Assembly: GCA_030018695.1 (NCBI GenBank)
Contig: JASEHI010000006.1
Location: 1 to 57,501, forward strand
DNA length: 57,501 bases
Direction of reading: 5' to 3'
Source: Anaerolineales bacterium
Lineage (GTDB): Bacteria; Chloroflexota; Anaerolineae; Anaerolineales; Villigracilaceae
Position 1 is the stretch's first letter, and each line of letters starts with the position of its first letter. The notes below the pieces were generated by a model. That model was not told the origin of the DNA. It searched no databases and saw only the letters and a program-made list of their open reading frames with translations. Both the position numbers and the translations under genes were made by a program. Below are positions 16,682 through 23,496 of the stretch, piece by piece.

Positions 16682-17602
16682 ATGTCCCACAAACACCTCA
16701 CCAACCTCACCCGTTCCACCTCCCGCCGGCTGGCGCTCTCGCTGGGCATCACGCTGGCGTTTGTCGGCGTCGAAATCATCGCCGGGATTTTCGCCAACTC
16801 GCTGGCCCTGCTGACCGACGCGGCGCACAACTTCACCGACGTACTGGCGCTGGCGCTCGCATGGCACGCCATCCGACTTGCGCTGCGACCGGCGCATTCC
16901 GGCCGCACCTATGGCTACCACCGCGCCGGCATCCTCGTCGCGCTGTTCAACTCGACCACGCTGGCGCTCATCGCCTTGGGCATTTTCCATGAGGCCTATA
17001 AGCGCATCGTCACGCCGCCCGAAGTGCAGGCGGATATTCTGATCGGCGTCGGCCTGGCGGCGGTGGTTGTCAATCTGGTGACAGCCCTGCTCGTCCGGCG
17101 CGGTGCGGAGAACGACCTGAATCTCAAATCCGCCTACCTGCACCTGATGGGCGATGTACTCTCGACCGTCGGGGCGGTCGCCGCCGGGATCCTCATCCGT
17201 TTCACCGGTCTGAATTGGATTGACCCGCTGGTCAGCGTCTTCATCGGCCTGCTTATCCTCTGGAATGCCTGGGGTATCATCCGTGAGTCGGTCAGCATCC
17301 TGATGGAAGGCACGCCGGCTGATATTGACATGCAGACCATGTTGGGCGAAATACAGTCGGTGGCGGGCGTGCGCGGCGTCCATGACTTGCACGTCTGGAG
17401 CATCACCCGCAGCCTGCGGACGCTCTCGGCGCACCTGGTCACCGGCGATGTGACCGTCAGCGCGGGGGCAAAAATCCAGGCTGCGGTCAACGAATTACTG
17501 GCGCGCAAGTACGGCATCACCCATGCCACCCTGCAACTGGAATGCGTCGAGTGTGCCAACAATGATCTTTATTGCGCGGTCGCCAACAACCACGCCCCCT
17601 AA
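16682..17602 (+). CDS. Cation diffusion facilitator (CzcD-like)
   Basis: 306 residues with six predicted helices. The metal-binding residues of helix 2 (DAAHNFTD) and helix 5 (HLMGDVLS) are present, as is the cytoplasmic C-terminal domain (GVRGVHDLHVWSITR, with HLECxE-like LQLECVECAN). CDF proteins export Zn2+, Co2+ or similar divalent metals from the cytosol by proton exchange. The His/Asp pattern fits a Zn/Co/Cd subtype. Single gene; no metal-responsive regulator is next to it. A short stutter tract follows the stop codon. Confidence 0.93.
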   Translation: MSHKHLTNLTRSTSRRLALSLGITLAFVGVEIIAGIFANSLALLTDAAHNFTDVLALALAWHAIRLALRPAHSGRTYGYHRAGILVALFNSTTLALIALGIFHEAYKRIVTPPEVQADILIGVGLAAVVVNLVTALLVRRGAENDLNLKSAYLHLMGDVLSTVGAVAAGILIRFTGLNWIDPLVSVFIGLLILWNAWGIIRESVSILMEGTPADIDMQTMLGEIQSVAGVRGVHDLHVWSITRSLRTLSAHLVTGDVTVSAGAKIQAAVNELLARKYGITHATLQLECVECANNDLYCAVANNHAP

Positions 17603-17608
17603 CCCCCT

Positions 17609-17660
17609 CACTGATTACTGCCTGCACCGTGCCGCAGGCACAGGTGAAAACTGATCCCTG
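17609..17660. repeat. Mixed stutter tract and GC hairpin
   Basis: TCACTGATTACTG...CTGATCC words flank the dyad CCTG...CACCGTGCCGCAGGCACAGG. Fills the spacer to the GT4 gene. Half of the word family is the CAGTGATCAG type seen at 14267. Confidence 0.55.
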
Positions 17661-17672
17661 AACACTGTATTT

Positions 17673-18824
17673 ATGCGTATTCTTACCGTCCTCACCTACT
17701 ACCGCCCCCACACCTCCGGTCTGACCATCTACGCCGAACGGCTGGCGCGCGCCTTTGCCCGGCGCGGCCACCAGGTGACGGTCATGACCACGCAATACGA
17801 CAAATTCCTGCCGCGCGAAGAGATGATGGATGGCGTGCGCGTCATCCGCGTGCCGGTCGCGCTGCGCGTCAGTAAGGGCGTGCTCGCCCCGACCTTCGGT
17901 TTGGCCGCCACCCAACTCGTCTGGGAGCACGATGTGGTGCAACTGCACCTGCCGCAATTCGACGCGCCCGGCGTGGCTTTCCGCGCCCGTTTGTTCGGAA
18001 AACCCGCCGTGTTAACTTATCACTGCGACCTGCTCATGCCTCCCGGCCTCTTCAATCGCTTTGTCAACCTGGTCGTCAAATTCCAGAACAACATGGCTGG
18101 GATTTTGGCGGATCACATCGTCACGTACACCCAGGATTACGCCGACAATTCTTCGTACCTCTCGCGTTACCGCCACAAGTTGACTCCGATCCTGCCGCCG
18201 GTGGAACTGCCGCCGCCCGCGCCTGGCTCAGTGGAGGCATTTGCGCGTGAACATCACGTCGCCGGGCGGAATCCTGTCATCGGGATGGTGACGCGCTTCG
18301 CCGCCGAAAAAGGTGTTGAAGTGCTGCTCGACGCCCTGCCTGCCGTGATGGAGAAATACCCAAAGGCGCAGGTGCTGTTTGCCGGTCAGTATCAGAACGT
18401 GCTCGGCGAGCAGGCTTACGCCGACCGGCTGATGCCGCGCATCAAAGAGTATGAAGAGGGGGGCTATTGGAAATTCCTCGGCAATCTCAGCCAACTCCAA
18501 CTCGCCGCTTTTTATCCCAACATGGATGTGCTGGTCATCCCATCGTTGAATTCGACCGAGGCTTTTGGGCTGGTGCAGATCGAAGCGATGATGAACAACG
18601 TCCCGTGCGTGGCCTCGGCGCTGCCGGGTGTGCGGCGTCCGGTGCAGATGCACGGAATGGGCAAGGTGGTGCCGATTGGCGACCCATCCGCGCTGGCTGA
18701 GGCGTTGCTGGAGATCTTTGCAGCGAAACACAAATACCGCTGCGATACGGCGGAATTGATGCGCCTCTATGACCCCGACAGCGTGGCGCAGGAATATGAG
18801 AAGTTGTTTGAGAAGTTGATGTAG
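17673..18824 (+). CDS. Glycosyltransferase family 4
   Basis: 383 residues, GT-B fold. The N-terminal MRILTVLTYYRPHTSGLTIY has the GT4 acceptor-domain Gly loop. The C-terminal donor domain has PVIGMVTRFAAEKGVEVLLDA and the E-x7-E pair E296/E304 in EAFGLVQIEAM. A retaining transferase that would use a nucleotide sugar in the cytoplasm to build glycolipid or surface glycan; the sugar is unknown. The TAG stop belongs to a palindrome (18822-18847), and the last ~16 codons are duplicated downstream at 18852-18900. Confidence 0.9.
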   Translation: MRILTVLTYYRPHTSGLTIYAERLARAFARRGHQVTVMTTQYDKFLPREEMMDGVRVIRVPVALRVSKGVLAPTFGLAATQLVWEHDVVQLHLPQFDAPGVAFRARLFGKPAVLTYHCDLLMPPGLFNRFVNLVVKFQNNMAGILADHIVTYTQDYADNSSYLSRYRHKLTPILPPVELPPPAPGSVEAFAREHHVAGRNPVIGMVTRFAAEKGVEVLLDALPAVMEKYPKAQVLFAGQYQNVLGEQAYADRLMPRIKEYEEGGYWKFLGNLSQLQLAAFYPNMDVLVIPSLNSTEAFGLVQIEAMMNNVPCVASALPGVRRPVQMHGMGKVVPIGDPSALAEALLEIFAAKHKYRCDTAELMRLYDPDSVAQEYEKLFEKLM

Positions 18825-18847
18825 TGCGAAATTAATTTCGCACTTTT
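18822..18847. terminator. GCGAAATTAATTTCGC hairpin with T-tract
   Basis: A perfect 22-bp dyad (core GCGAAATTAATTTCGC) followed by TTTT. Its TAG is the stop codon of the GT4 gene. Likely serves as its transcript end. Confidence 0.7.
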
Positions 18848-18851
18848 GACC

Positions 18852-18900
18852 CGTCTCTATGACCCCGACAGTGTGGCGCAGAAATATGAGAAGTTGATGT
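18852..18900 (+). pseudogene. Duplicated 3' tail of the GT4 gene
   Basis: Repeats the GT4 3' end (from CTCTATGACCCCGACAG onward) with three substitutions and a 12-bp deletion, encoding LYDPDSVAQKYEKLM against LYDPDSVAQEYEKLFEKLM, followed again by TAG in a second palindrome. It is not expressed as a separate gene. Confidence 0.85.
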
Positions 18901-18924
18901 AGTGCGAAATTAATTTCGCACTAC
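18899..18924. repeat. 26-bp perfect palindrome shared by two stop codons
   Basis: GTAGTGCG...CGCACTAC around AATTAATT, fully symmetric. Read rightward its TAG ends the duplicated GT4 tail; read leftward its TAG (18921-18923) ends vapC. Confidence 0.9.
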
Positions 18925-19322
18925 GGGATGACGGTGAAACCCTGTTCGGCGAAGTGCGGGTCGAAGGTGAAGACGGTGTCCAAGCCGAGGCGGCGCATGG
19001 TTTCGAAAGCGGAGCAATCTACGAGACTTAGATTGCAGTGGTTGGTTGCAAGAACGTTTTGCAGCGCGGCAACGTGCTGTTCTTCGTCAATCCAAACAAC
19101 TTGAATGAGCGATATGGTATTTGTCTGTAATTTCTGTACGACCGGCATACCAAGCCGGTTTTGAGTCAGTGCAATGCTTTCGACAATCACATAGTTATTT
19201 GTAATCAGTTCATCGCCGCGTCGAATAAGATCATTCCAAATATCCCAGGCACTGATATGATTCTCTTCAGCAGTGTTGACAAGCGCAAAAAGCGCCGAAG
19301 TATCTACGAAGATTTTTACCAT
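18921..19322 (-). CDS. VapC-type PIN toxin
   Basis: 133 residues. PIN motifs: FVDTSALFALVN at the N-terminus, a central Glu (NNYVIVESIAL), LSLVDCSAFETM and the final TFDPHFAEQGF (FDxHF box). A Mg-dependent ribonuclease expected to cut tRNA or rRNA when free. It overlaps the ribbon-helix-helix antitoxin gene by 7 bp on the same strand, giving coupled translation. The stop codon lies in a palindrome that also ends the convergent GT4 tail copy. Confidence 0.93.
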   Translation of the reverse strand: MVKIFVDTSALFALVNTAEENHISAWDIWNDLIRRGDELITNNYVIVESIALTQNRLGMPVVQKLQTNTISLIQVVWIDEEQHVAALQNVLATNHCNLSLVDCSAFETMRRLGLDTVFTFDPHFAEQGFTVIP

Positions 19323-19600
19323 GTCCCGTAAATCTCCGCCAGGTATTTATCGTGGTTGACTGAAACGTCAGTTTTTCCTTCGATGTCGTGAAATTCTTCT
19401 GGATGGTTTTGAATGTATTCCAGAAACTCCAGCATCCGGCGGCGTTTTTCTTCGCGTTCAGCGTCTTTAACCGTGGTGACCACGTACTGCGCCACGCTCT
19501 CGCGCACCAATTTGGCGACGGAGGTCTTCCTCGCTTTTGCCAGTTCTTTCAGCGCTTTCAGTTGTTCTTCCGTCAGTTGAACCATTGTTCGTACCAACAT
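19316..19600 (-). CDS. Ribbon-helix-helix antitoxin (VapB-like)
   Basis: 94 residues when started at the ATG at 19600, which has AGGAG 10 nt upstream; longer readings run through the divergent methyltransferase. MVQLTEEQLKALKELAKARKTSVAKLVRESV is a CopG/RHH DNA-binding domain. A charged helix (KDAEREEKRRRMLEFLEYI) and the toxin-binding tail follow. It should bind the 21-bp-spaced CTGCTATCA repeats just upstream and repress both itself and perhaps the divergent methyltransferase. Cognate toxin is the overlapping PIN gene. Confidence 0.9.
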   Translation of the reverse strand: MLVRTMVQLTEEQLKALKELAKARKTSVAKLVRESVAQYVVTTVKDAEREEKRRRMLEFLEYIQNHPEEFHDIEGKTDVSVNHDKYLAEIYGTW

Positions 19601-19610
19601 AGCGTTACTC

Positions 19611-19645
19611 CTGCTATCACTTTTTGAAAAACTGCTATCATTATA
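19611..19645. promoter_or_regulatory. Divergent promoter with paired CTGCTATCA operator
   Basis: CTGCTATCA occurs at 19611-19619 and again at 19632-19640, exactly two helical turns apart, with the dyad TTTTTGAAAAA between. A minus-strand TATAAT (19640-19645) for vapBC and a plus-strand TATCAT (19636-19641) for the methyltransferase overlap the right copy. Strong candidate for RHH antitoxin binding. Confidence 0.65.
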
Positions 19646-19647
19646 CC

Positions 19648-20409
19648 ATGCCTGACAGGGACTTTCTTTTCCCCCACCTCCGCGACTTGCCCTACTTCCG
19701 CGCCCTGATCCGCGCCGTGGAGGCGGAATTTTACCAGACCCTCGACCTGCCCGCCCCAACCCTCGACGTGGGCTGCGGCGATGGCCATTTTGCTTCCCTG
19801 ACCTTCGACCACCAAATTGATCTTGGCCTCGACCGCGGACACGCGTCCATCCATGAAGCCAAACAGTACAATGCTTACCGTTTGCTCGTCGAAGCTGAGG
19901 GCGGCAGGATGCCATTTCCGAATGGCTATTTTGCCTCCGCGTTCAGCAACTCGGTTTTGGAACACATTCCCCATGTCGAACAGGTTTTGGCAGAAATCGC
20001 CCGCGTGCTGAAGCCCGGCGCGCCGTTTTACTTTTGTGTGCCAAACGAGCGTTATTTTTCCGAATTGTCCATCGCCCGCCTGCTGGGGCGCGGCTACACC
20101 GCATGGTTCAGGCGCATCTCGCGCGTCGAACACGCCGACGGGTCCGAGGTCTGGGAAGCGCGGCTGGAGCGGGCCGGCTTCCGGTTGGAGAAGTGGTGGC
20201 ACTACTTTTCACCATCCGCCATGCGCGTGTTAGAATGGGGACATTATTTCGGTCTGCCGTCGCTGGTGGCGAAGAAACTCACCGGTAAATGGATTATCGC
20301 TCCTTATCGCTGGAATCTTGCCCTGACGGAGCGCTTTATCCGCCGTTATTGTGTTGCCAGAGAATATGAGAGCGGCACATTCACCTTTTACGTTGCGAGG
20401 AAAAAGTAG
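19648..20409 (+). CDS. SAM-dependent methyltransferase
   Basis: 253 residues from the ATG at 19648. Class I fold: motif I LDVGCGDGHFASL, then AEGGRMPFPNGYFASAFSNSVLEHI and VLKPGAPFYFCVPNE, the Methyltransf_11 pattern. Substrate unknown; location between glycosyltransferases suggests modification of a glycan, lipid carrier or natural product. The ATG lies 6 nt after a TATCAT box and close to the vapBC operator, so the antitoxin might influence it. Its TAG stop is inside a stutter palindrome. The next gene is another methyltransferase of different sequence. Confidence 0.85.
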   Translation: MPDRDFLFPHLRDLPYFRALIRAVEAEFYQTLDLPAPTLDVGCGDGHFASLTFDHQIDLGLDRGHASIHEAKQYNAYRLLVEAEGGRMPFPNGYFASAFSNSVLEHIPHVEQVLAEIARVLKPGAPFYFCVPNERYFSELSIARLLGRGYTAWFRRISRVEHADGSEVWEARLERAGFRLEKWWHYFSPSAMRVLEWGHYFGLPSLVAKKLTGKWIIAPYRWNLALTERFIRRYCVAREYESGTFTFYVARKK

Positions 20410-20471
20410 ACAGGTAAACACGTACACATGTAGACTTGTCTCTTCCACCTGTGTACCTGTTCCTTGTCTAC
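20406..20471. repeat. Stutter palindrome GTAGACAGGTAAACACG
   Basis: The left arm GTAGACAGGTAAACACGTAC iterates AC/GTA words and pairs imperfectly with the right arm GTGTACCTGTTCCTTGTCTAC. It spans the stop codon of the first methyltransferase and the spacer to the second. Confidence 0.75.
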
Positions 20472-20486
20472 CCGTATACTTTCCCT

Positions 20487-21200
20487 GTGCCCTTCGACGA
20501 ATCCTACTTTTCCAGCAACACCTATAAAGACGTTTCATTTGCCAAATTCAGCCAGTATTGGTGGTCGAACCGGTTTTACGCGATATTAGCCCACCGGTAT
20601 GGGAAACGCGGCGTGCGCCTGCTGGAGATCGGCTCTGGGCTGGGGCATCTGGCCGGGCAACTGGAAAATACTTTTGAAACGGTTGCTGCAGACGTAAATC
20701 CCTGGGCGCTCAAACAATCGCAGGGCGTCGCACGTCACACGTCACACGTCACATCGAGCGCGGAAGAACTCCCGTTTGACGATGGAGCGTTTGGCGTGGT
20801 CATCATCAAACATGTGGTGGAGCATCTCCCGCACCCCGAAAAGGCGATTGCAGAGTTAGGCCGTGTCATTGCACCGGGCGGCGTGTTGATCCTTGCCACG
20901 CCCAATCTCGATTCTTTGCTCAAGCCGCTCAAAGGCGAAAAATGGATCGGTTTCCAGGACCCAACCCACATTTCGCTCAAGCCGCCCACCGAGTGGCTGG
21001 CATTGATCCGGAATGCGGACTTCAGTCCGCAGCTCGTCTTTGCCGATGGCTTCTGGGACGCGCCCTATATCCCCGTCATCCCGAAGAGTATCCAGAAGCT
21101 GTTCTTCGGCTCGCTCGGCGGCTTTCAGGCGATGACCGGCTTTGTCTTTTTGCCGTTAAAATGGGGGGAGAGTATGGTGGTGGTAGCGCGAAAAAGATAG
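20487..21200 (+). CDS. SAM-dependent methyltransferase
   Basis: About 237 residues. I prefer the GTG at 20487 (VPFDESYFSSNTYKDV), because the 17 codons upstream are read from the stutter palindrome; an ATG-like start at 20436 is the alternative. Motifs: LLEIGSGLGHLAGQL, AEELPFDDGAFGVVIIKHVVEHL, VIAPGGVLILATPN, a class I Methyltransf_11/23 pattern. YWWSNRFYA and the late block QDPTHISLKP are typical of polysaccharide-cluster methyltransferases. Residues VARHTSHVTSS come from an in-frame CGTCACA repeat (20736-20757). The stop TAG begins the next palindrome. Confidence 0.82.
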   Translation: MPFDESYFSSNTYKDVSFAKFSQYWWSNRFYAILAHRYGKRGVRLLEIGSGLGHLAGQLENTFETVAADVNPWALKQSQGVARHTSHVTSSAEELPFDDGAFGVVIIKHVVEHLPHPEKAIAELGRVIAPGGVLILATPNLDSLLKPLKGEKWIGFQDPTHISLKPPTEWLALIRNADFSPQLVFADGFWDAPYIPVIPKSIQKLFFGSLGGFQAMTGFVFLPLKWGESMVVVARKR

Positions 21201-21268
21201 CATGTTGGTAAGTTTGCAGGTTGGAACCTTATAACGTGCCAACATGCTAACTTGCCAACGTACAACGT
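21198..21268. repeat. Stutter palindrome TAGCATGTTGG...CCAACATGCTA
   Basis: TAGCATGTTGG (21198-21208) is an exact invert of CCAACATGCTA (21239-21249), and GGTAAGTT pairs with AACTTGCC. Its first TAG is the stop of the methyltransferase gene. The next gene's GGAG ribosome-binding site follows the right end. Confidence 0.8.
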
Positions 21269-21276
21269 GGAGAAAC

Positions 21277-23445
21277 ATGGAAGAACCGAGCGTTTTGGAT
21301 TACATCAAATCAAAACAGAAATTCTGGCAACGCGGCGGGAAGATCGAACTGCCTCCCGCTGAAACGCCATCCCCTGCCTCGCATCCTTTATCTCCTACTA
21401 CCTCCCTACCCTCTACCCTCCTATCCTCTTTTCCCTGGCGCTCCCTCCTCGCCCTGGCCCTCGCCCTCGCCGGGCAGCGCGCCTTCGAGCCGCCGCACAC
21501 CACTGCGCTGACCGGTATCGTTCTCTATCTTGCAGCCTTCGGCCTGCTGCTCTGGGCCAACCTGCGCGGCGAATGGACTCTGCATCCCCTCGCCGCATCG
21601 CTGCTTCCCGATGACCCGCTGAATCCCCCTAAATCGCCGCATCACTCCCTCACCATGCGCCGCACACCGCTTCTCATCGGCCTGCCGCTGGCGCTGGCCG
21701 CTTTCCTGGTCTTCGGCGGCAACCTGTTCACTGACCTGAATCTCACCCTGTGGCTGCTGGCGCTGGTTTTTTTCATCTGGGCGTTCTGGCTGCGCTTGCC
21801 GCGAGGCGAATCAATTTGGGCGCGAGCGAAAGCATTCCTGGCCAAAGAAAACTGGCAGATCACCATCACGCGCTGGGGGCTGCTGGTGCTGGCCGCGGTT
21901 GCGCTGGTGCTTTTCTTCCGCCTACATAACCTGAACGAAGTCCCCGCCGAGCCGTTCAGCGACCACGCCGAGAAAATCCTGGATGTCTACGACATCACGC
22001 AGGGCCAGACGCACATTTTCTTCGAGCGCAACACCGGGCGTGAAGGCTTGCAGATGTACTGGACGCTGCTGATCGCCAGCGTCTTCGGCACCGGCCTCTC
22101 GTTCTTCAGCCTGAAACTCGGCACGGCGCTGGCAGGATTGGGAATCCTGCCCTACATGTACTTGTTAGGCAAGGAAATCGCCAACCGGCGCGTTGGCTTG
22201 CTCGCCATGCTCTTTGCCGGAATCGCTTACTGGCCGAACATCATTTCACGCGCCGGGCTGCGCTTTCCGCTTTACCCGCTCTTCGTCGCGCCGACGCTCT
22301 ACTACCTGCTGCGCGGCCTGCGCACGCGCAGCCGCAACGCTTTCATCCTCTCCGGCTTGTTCCTCGGACTGGGGCTTCACGGTTACAGCCCGTTCCGCAT
22401 CGTGCCGTTCATCGTGGTGATCGCGGTCGGATTGTACCTGCTGCACAGCCAATCCAAAGGCGCGCGCAAGCAGGCTGTTATCTGGTTGAGCCTGCTGGCA
22501 TTGGTATCGCTGTTTGTTTTCCTGCCGCTCTTGCGCTACATACTGGAGAACCCGGCGGCTTTCAATTACCGCGCCTTTTCCCGCCTGGGGACAATCGAAG
22601 CGCCGCTGCCGGATTCGGGATGGAAAATCTTTTTCTCCAACCTGTGGAACGCGCTGCGCATGTTCAATTGGGATGACGGGCAAATCTGGGTCGTGTCGGT
22701 GACGGGCCGCCCGGCGCTGGACGTGGTTTCCGGCGCGCTGTTTGTGATTGGAATTATCCTGCTGCTCGTCCGCTACGTGCGCCGGCGTCACTGGCTGGAC
22801 CTGTTCCTGCTCCTCTCCATTCCGCTTTTGTTGCTGCCCTCGATCCTTTCCCTGGCCTTCCCGGCGGAGAACCCGGCCCTCAACCGCGCCGCGGGGGCGC
22901 TGGTGCCGGTTTTCCTCATCGTGGGGTTGGCGCTGGATGGTCTGGTCACAGGCTTGGGGCGTCGCCCTGAGCTTGTCGAAGGGTCCGGAAGGGCACGGGC
23001 GGCTCTTGCCTGGGTTGTCACCGGCATCCTGCTGGTCTGGTCAATGTCCCAAAATTACGATTTGGTTTTCAAACAATATGACCGCGCCTTCCGTCTCGGG
23101 GCGTGGAACTCGTCCGAGATGGGCGCGGTCATCGAGCAATTCGGCCAGACCTATGGTTCGACGGATAACGCCTGGATCGTGCCGTACCCGCACTGGGTGG
23201 ATACGCGCCTGCCGGCCATCTGGGTGGGCATCCCCAACCGGGATATGGCCACGTGGCGTGATGACCTGGGCGACACGCTGACCGTGCCGGGGGCGAAGCT
23301 GTTCATCGTCAAACCCGAAGATACAGAGACGGTGGCAACCTTGCATCAACTCTACCCGCAGGGCACGTTGAGCCGTTATACTTCGGACATAGAAGACCGC
23401 GACTTTTTGATCTTCTTTGTGCCTGCGGCAGAACCCCCGCCATAA
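21277..23445 (+). CDS. GT39-like membrane glycosyltransferase
   Basis: 722 residues from the ATG at 21277, with GTGGAG 4-9 nt upstream. About twelve membrane helices. The first large external loop carries the acidic motif EPFSDHAEKILDVYDI that corresponds to the catalytic Asp-Glu of PMT/ArnT-type GT39 enzymes, which move sugars from polyprenyl-phosphate donors outside the membrane. A soluble C-terminal part begins near residue 610. Residues about 35-53 are encoded by a CTACCCTCC-type tract and residues about 563-569 by a REP palindrome. Probably in one transcription unit with the fusion gene that follows. Confidence 0.82.
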   Translation: MEEPSVLDYIKSKQKFWQRGGKIELPPAETPSPASHPLSPTTSLPSTLLSSFPWRSLLALALALAGQRAFEPPHTTALTGIVLYLAAFGLLLWANLRGEWTLHPLAASLLPDDPLNPPKSPHHSLTMRRTPLLIGLPLALAAFLVFGGNLFTDLNLTLWLLALVFFIWAFWLRLPRGESIWARAKAFLAKENWQITITRWGLLVLAAVALVLFFRLHNLNEVPAEPFSDHAEKILDVYDITQGQTHIFFERNTGREGLQMYWTLLIASVFGTGLSFFSLKLGTALAGLGILPYMYLLGKEIANRRVGLLAMLFAGIAYWPNIISRAGLRFPLYPLFVAPTLYYLLRGLRTRSRNAFILSGLFLGLGLHGYSPFRIVPFIVVIAVGLYLLHSQSKGARKQAVIWLSLLALVSLFVFLPLLRYILENPAAFNYRAFSRLGTIEAPLPDSGWKIFFSNLWNALRMFNWDDGQIWVVSVTGRPALDVVSGALFVIGIILLLVRYVRRRHWLDLFLLLSIPLLLLPSILSLAFPAENPALNRAAGALVPVFLIVGLALDGLVTGLGRRPELVEGSGRARAALAWVVTGILLVWSMSQNYDLVFKQYDRAFRLGAWNSSEMGAVIEQFGQTYGSTDNAWIVPYPHWVDTRLPAIWVGIPNRDMATWRDDLGDTLTVPGAKLFIVKPEDTETVATLHQLYPQGTLSRYTSDIEDRDFLIFFVPAAEPPP
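21381..21432. repeat. In-frame CTACCCTCC tract in GT39 gene
   Basis: Iterated CTCCTACTACCTCCCTACC-type words encode a Ser/Thr/Pro/Leu run just before the first membrane helix. Confidence 0.55.
22965..22983. repeat. REP palindrome inside GT39 gene
   Basis: CCCTGAGCTTGTCGAAGGG, read in frame as PELVEG within a cytoplasmic loop. Same core as at 39453, 35785, 33047 (reversed) and 27894. Confidence 0.85.
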
Positions 23446-23490
23446 CCTCACGCCTCACGTACCACGAAACACGCAACACGCCTCACGCAT
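23446..23490. repeat. CACGCAACACG stutter tract
   Basis: CTCACGCCTCACG then ACGAAACACGCAACACGCCTCACGC, one orientation only, filling the spacer to the fusion gene. Relatives lie at 28727 and 30545. Confidence 0.7.
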
Positions 23491-23496
23491 CCACCC

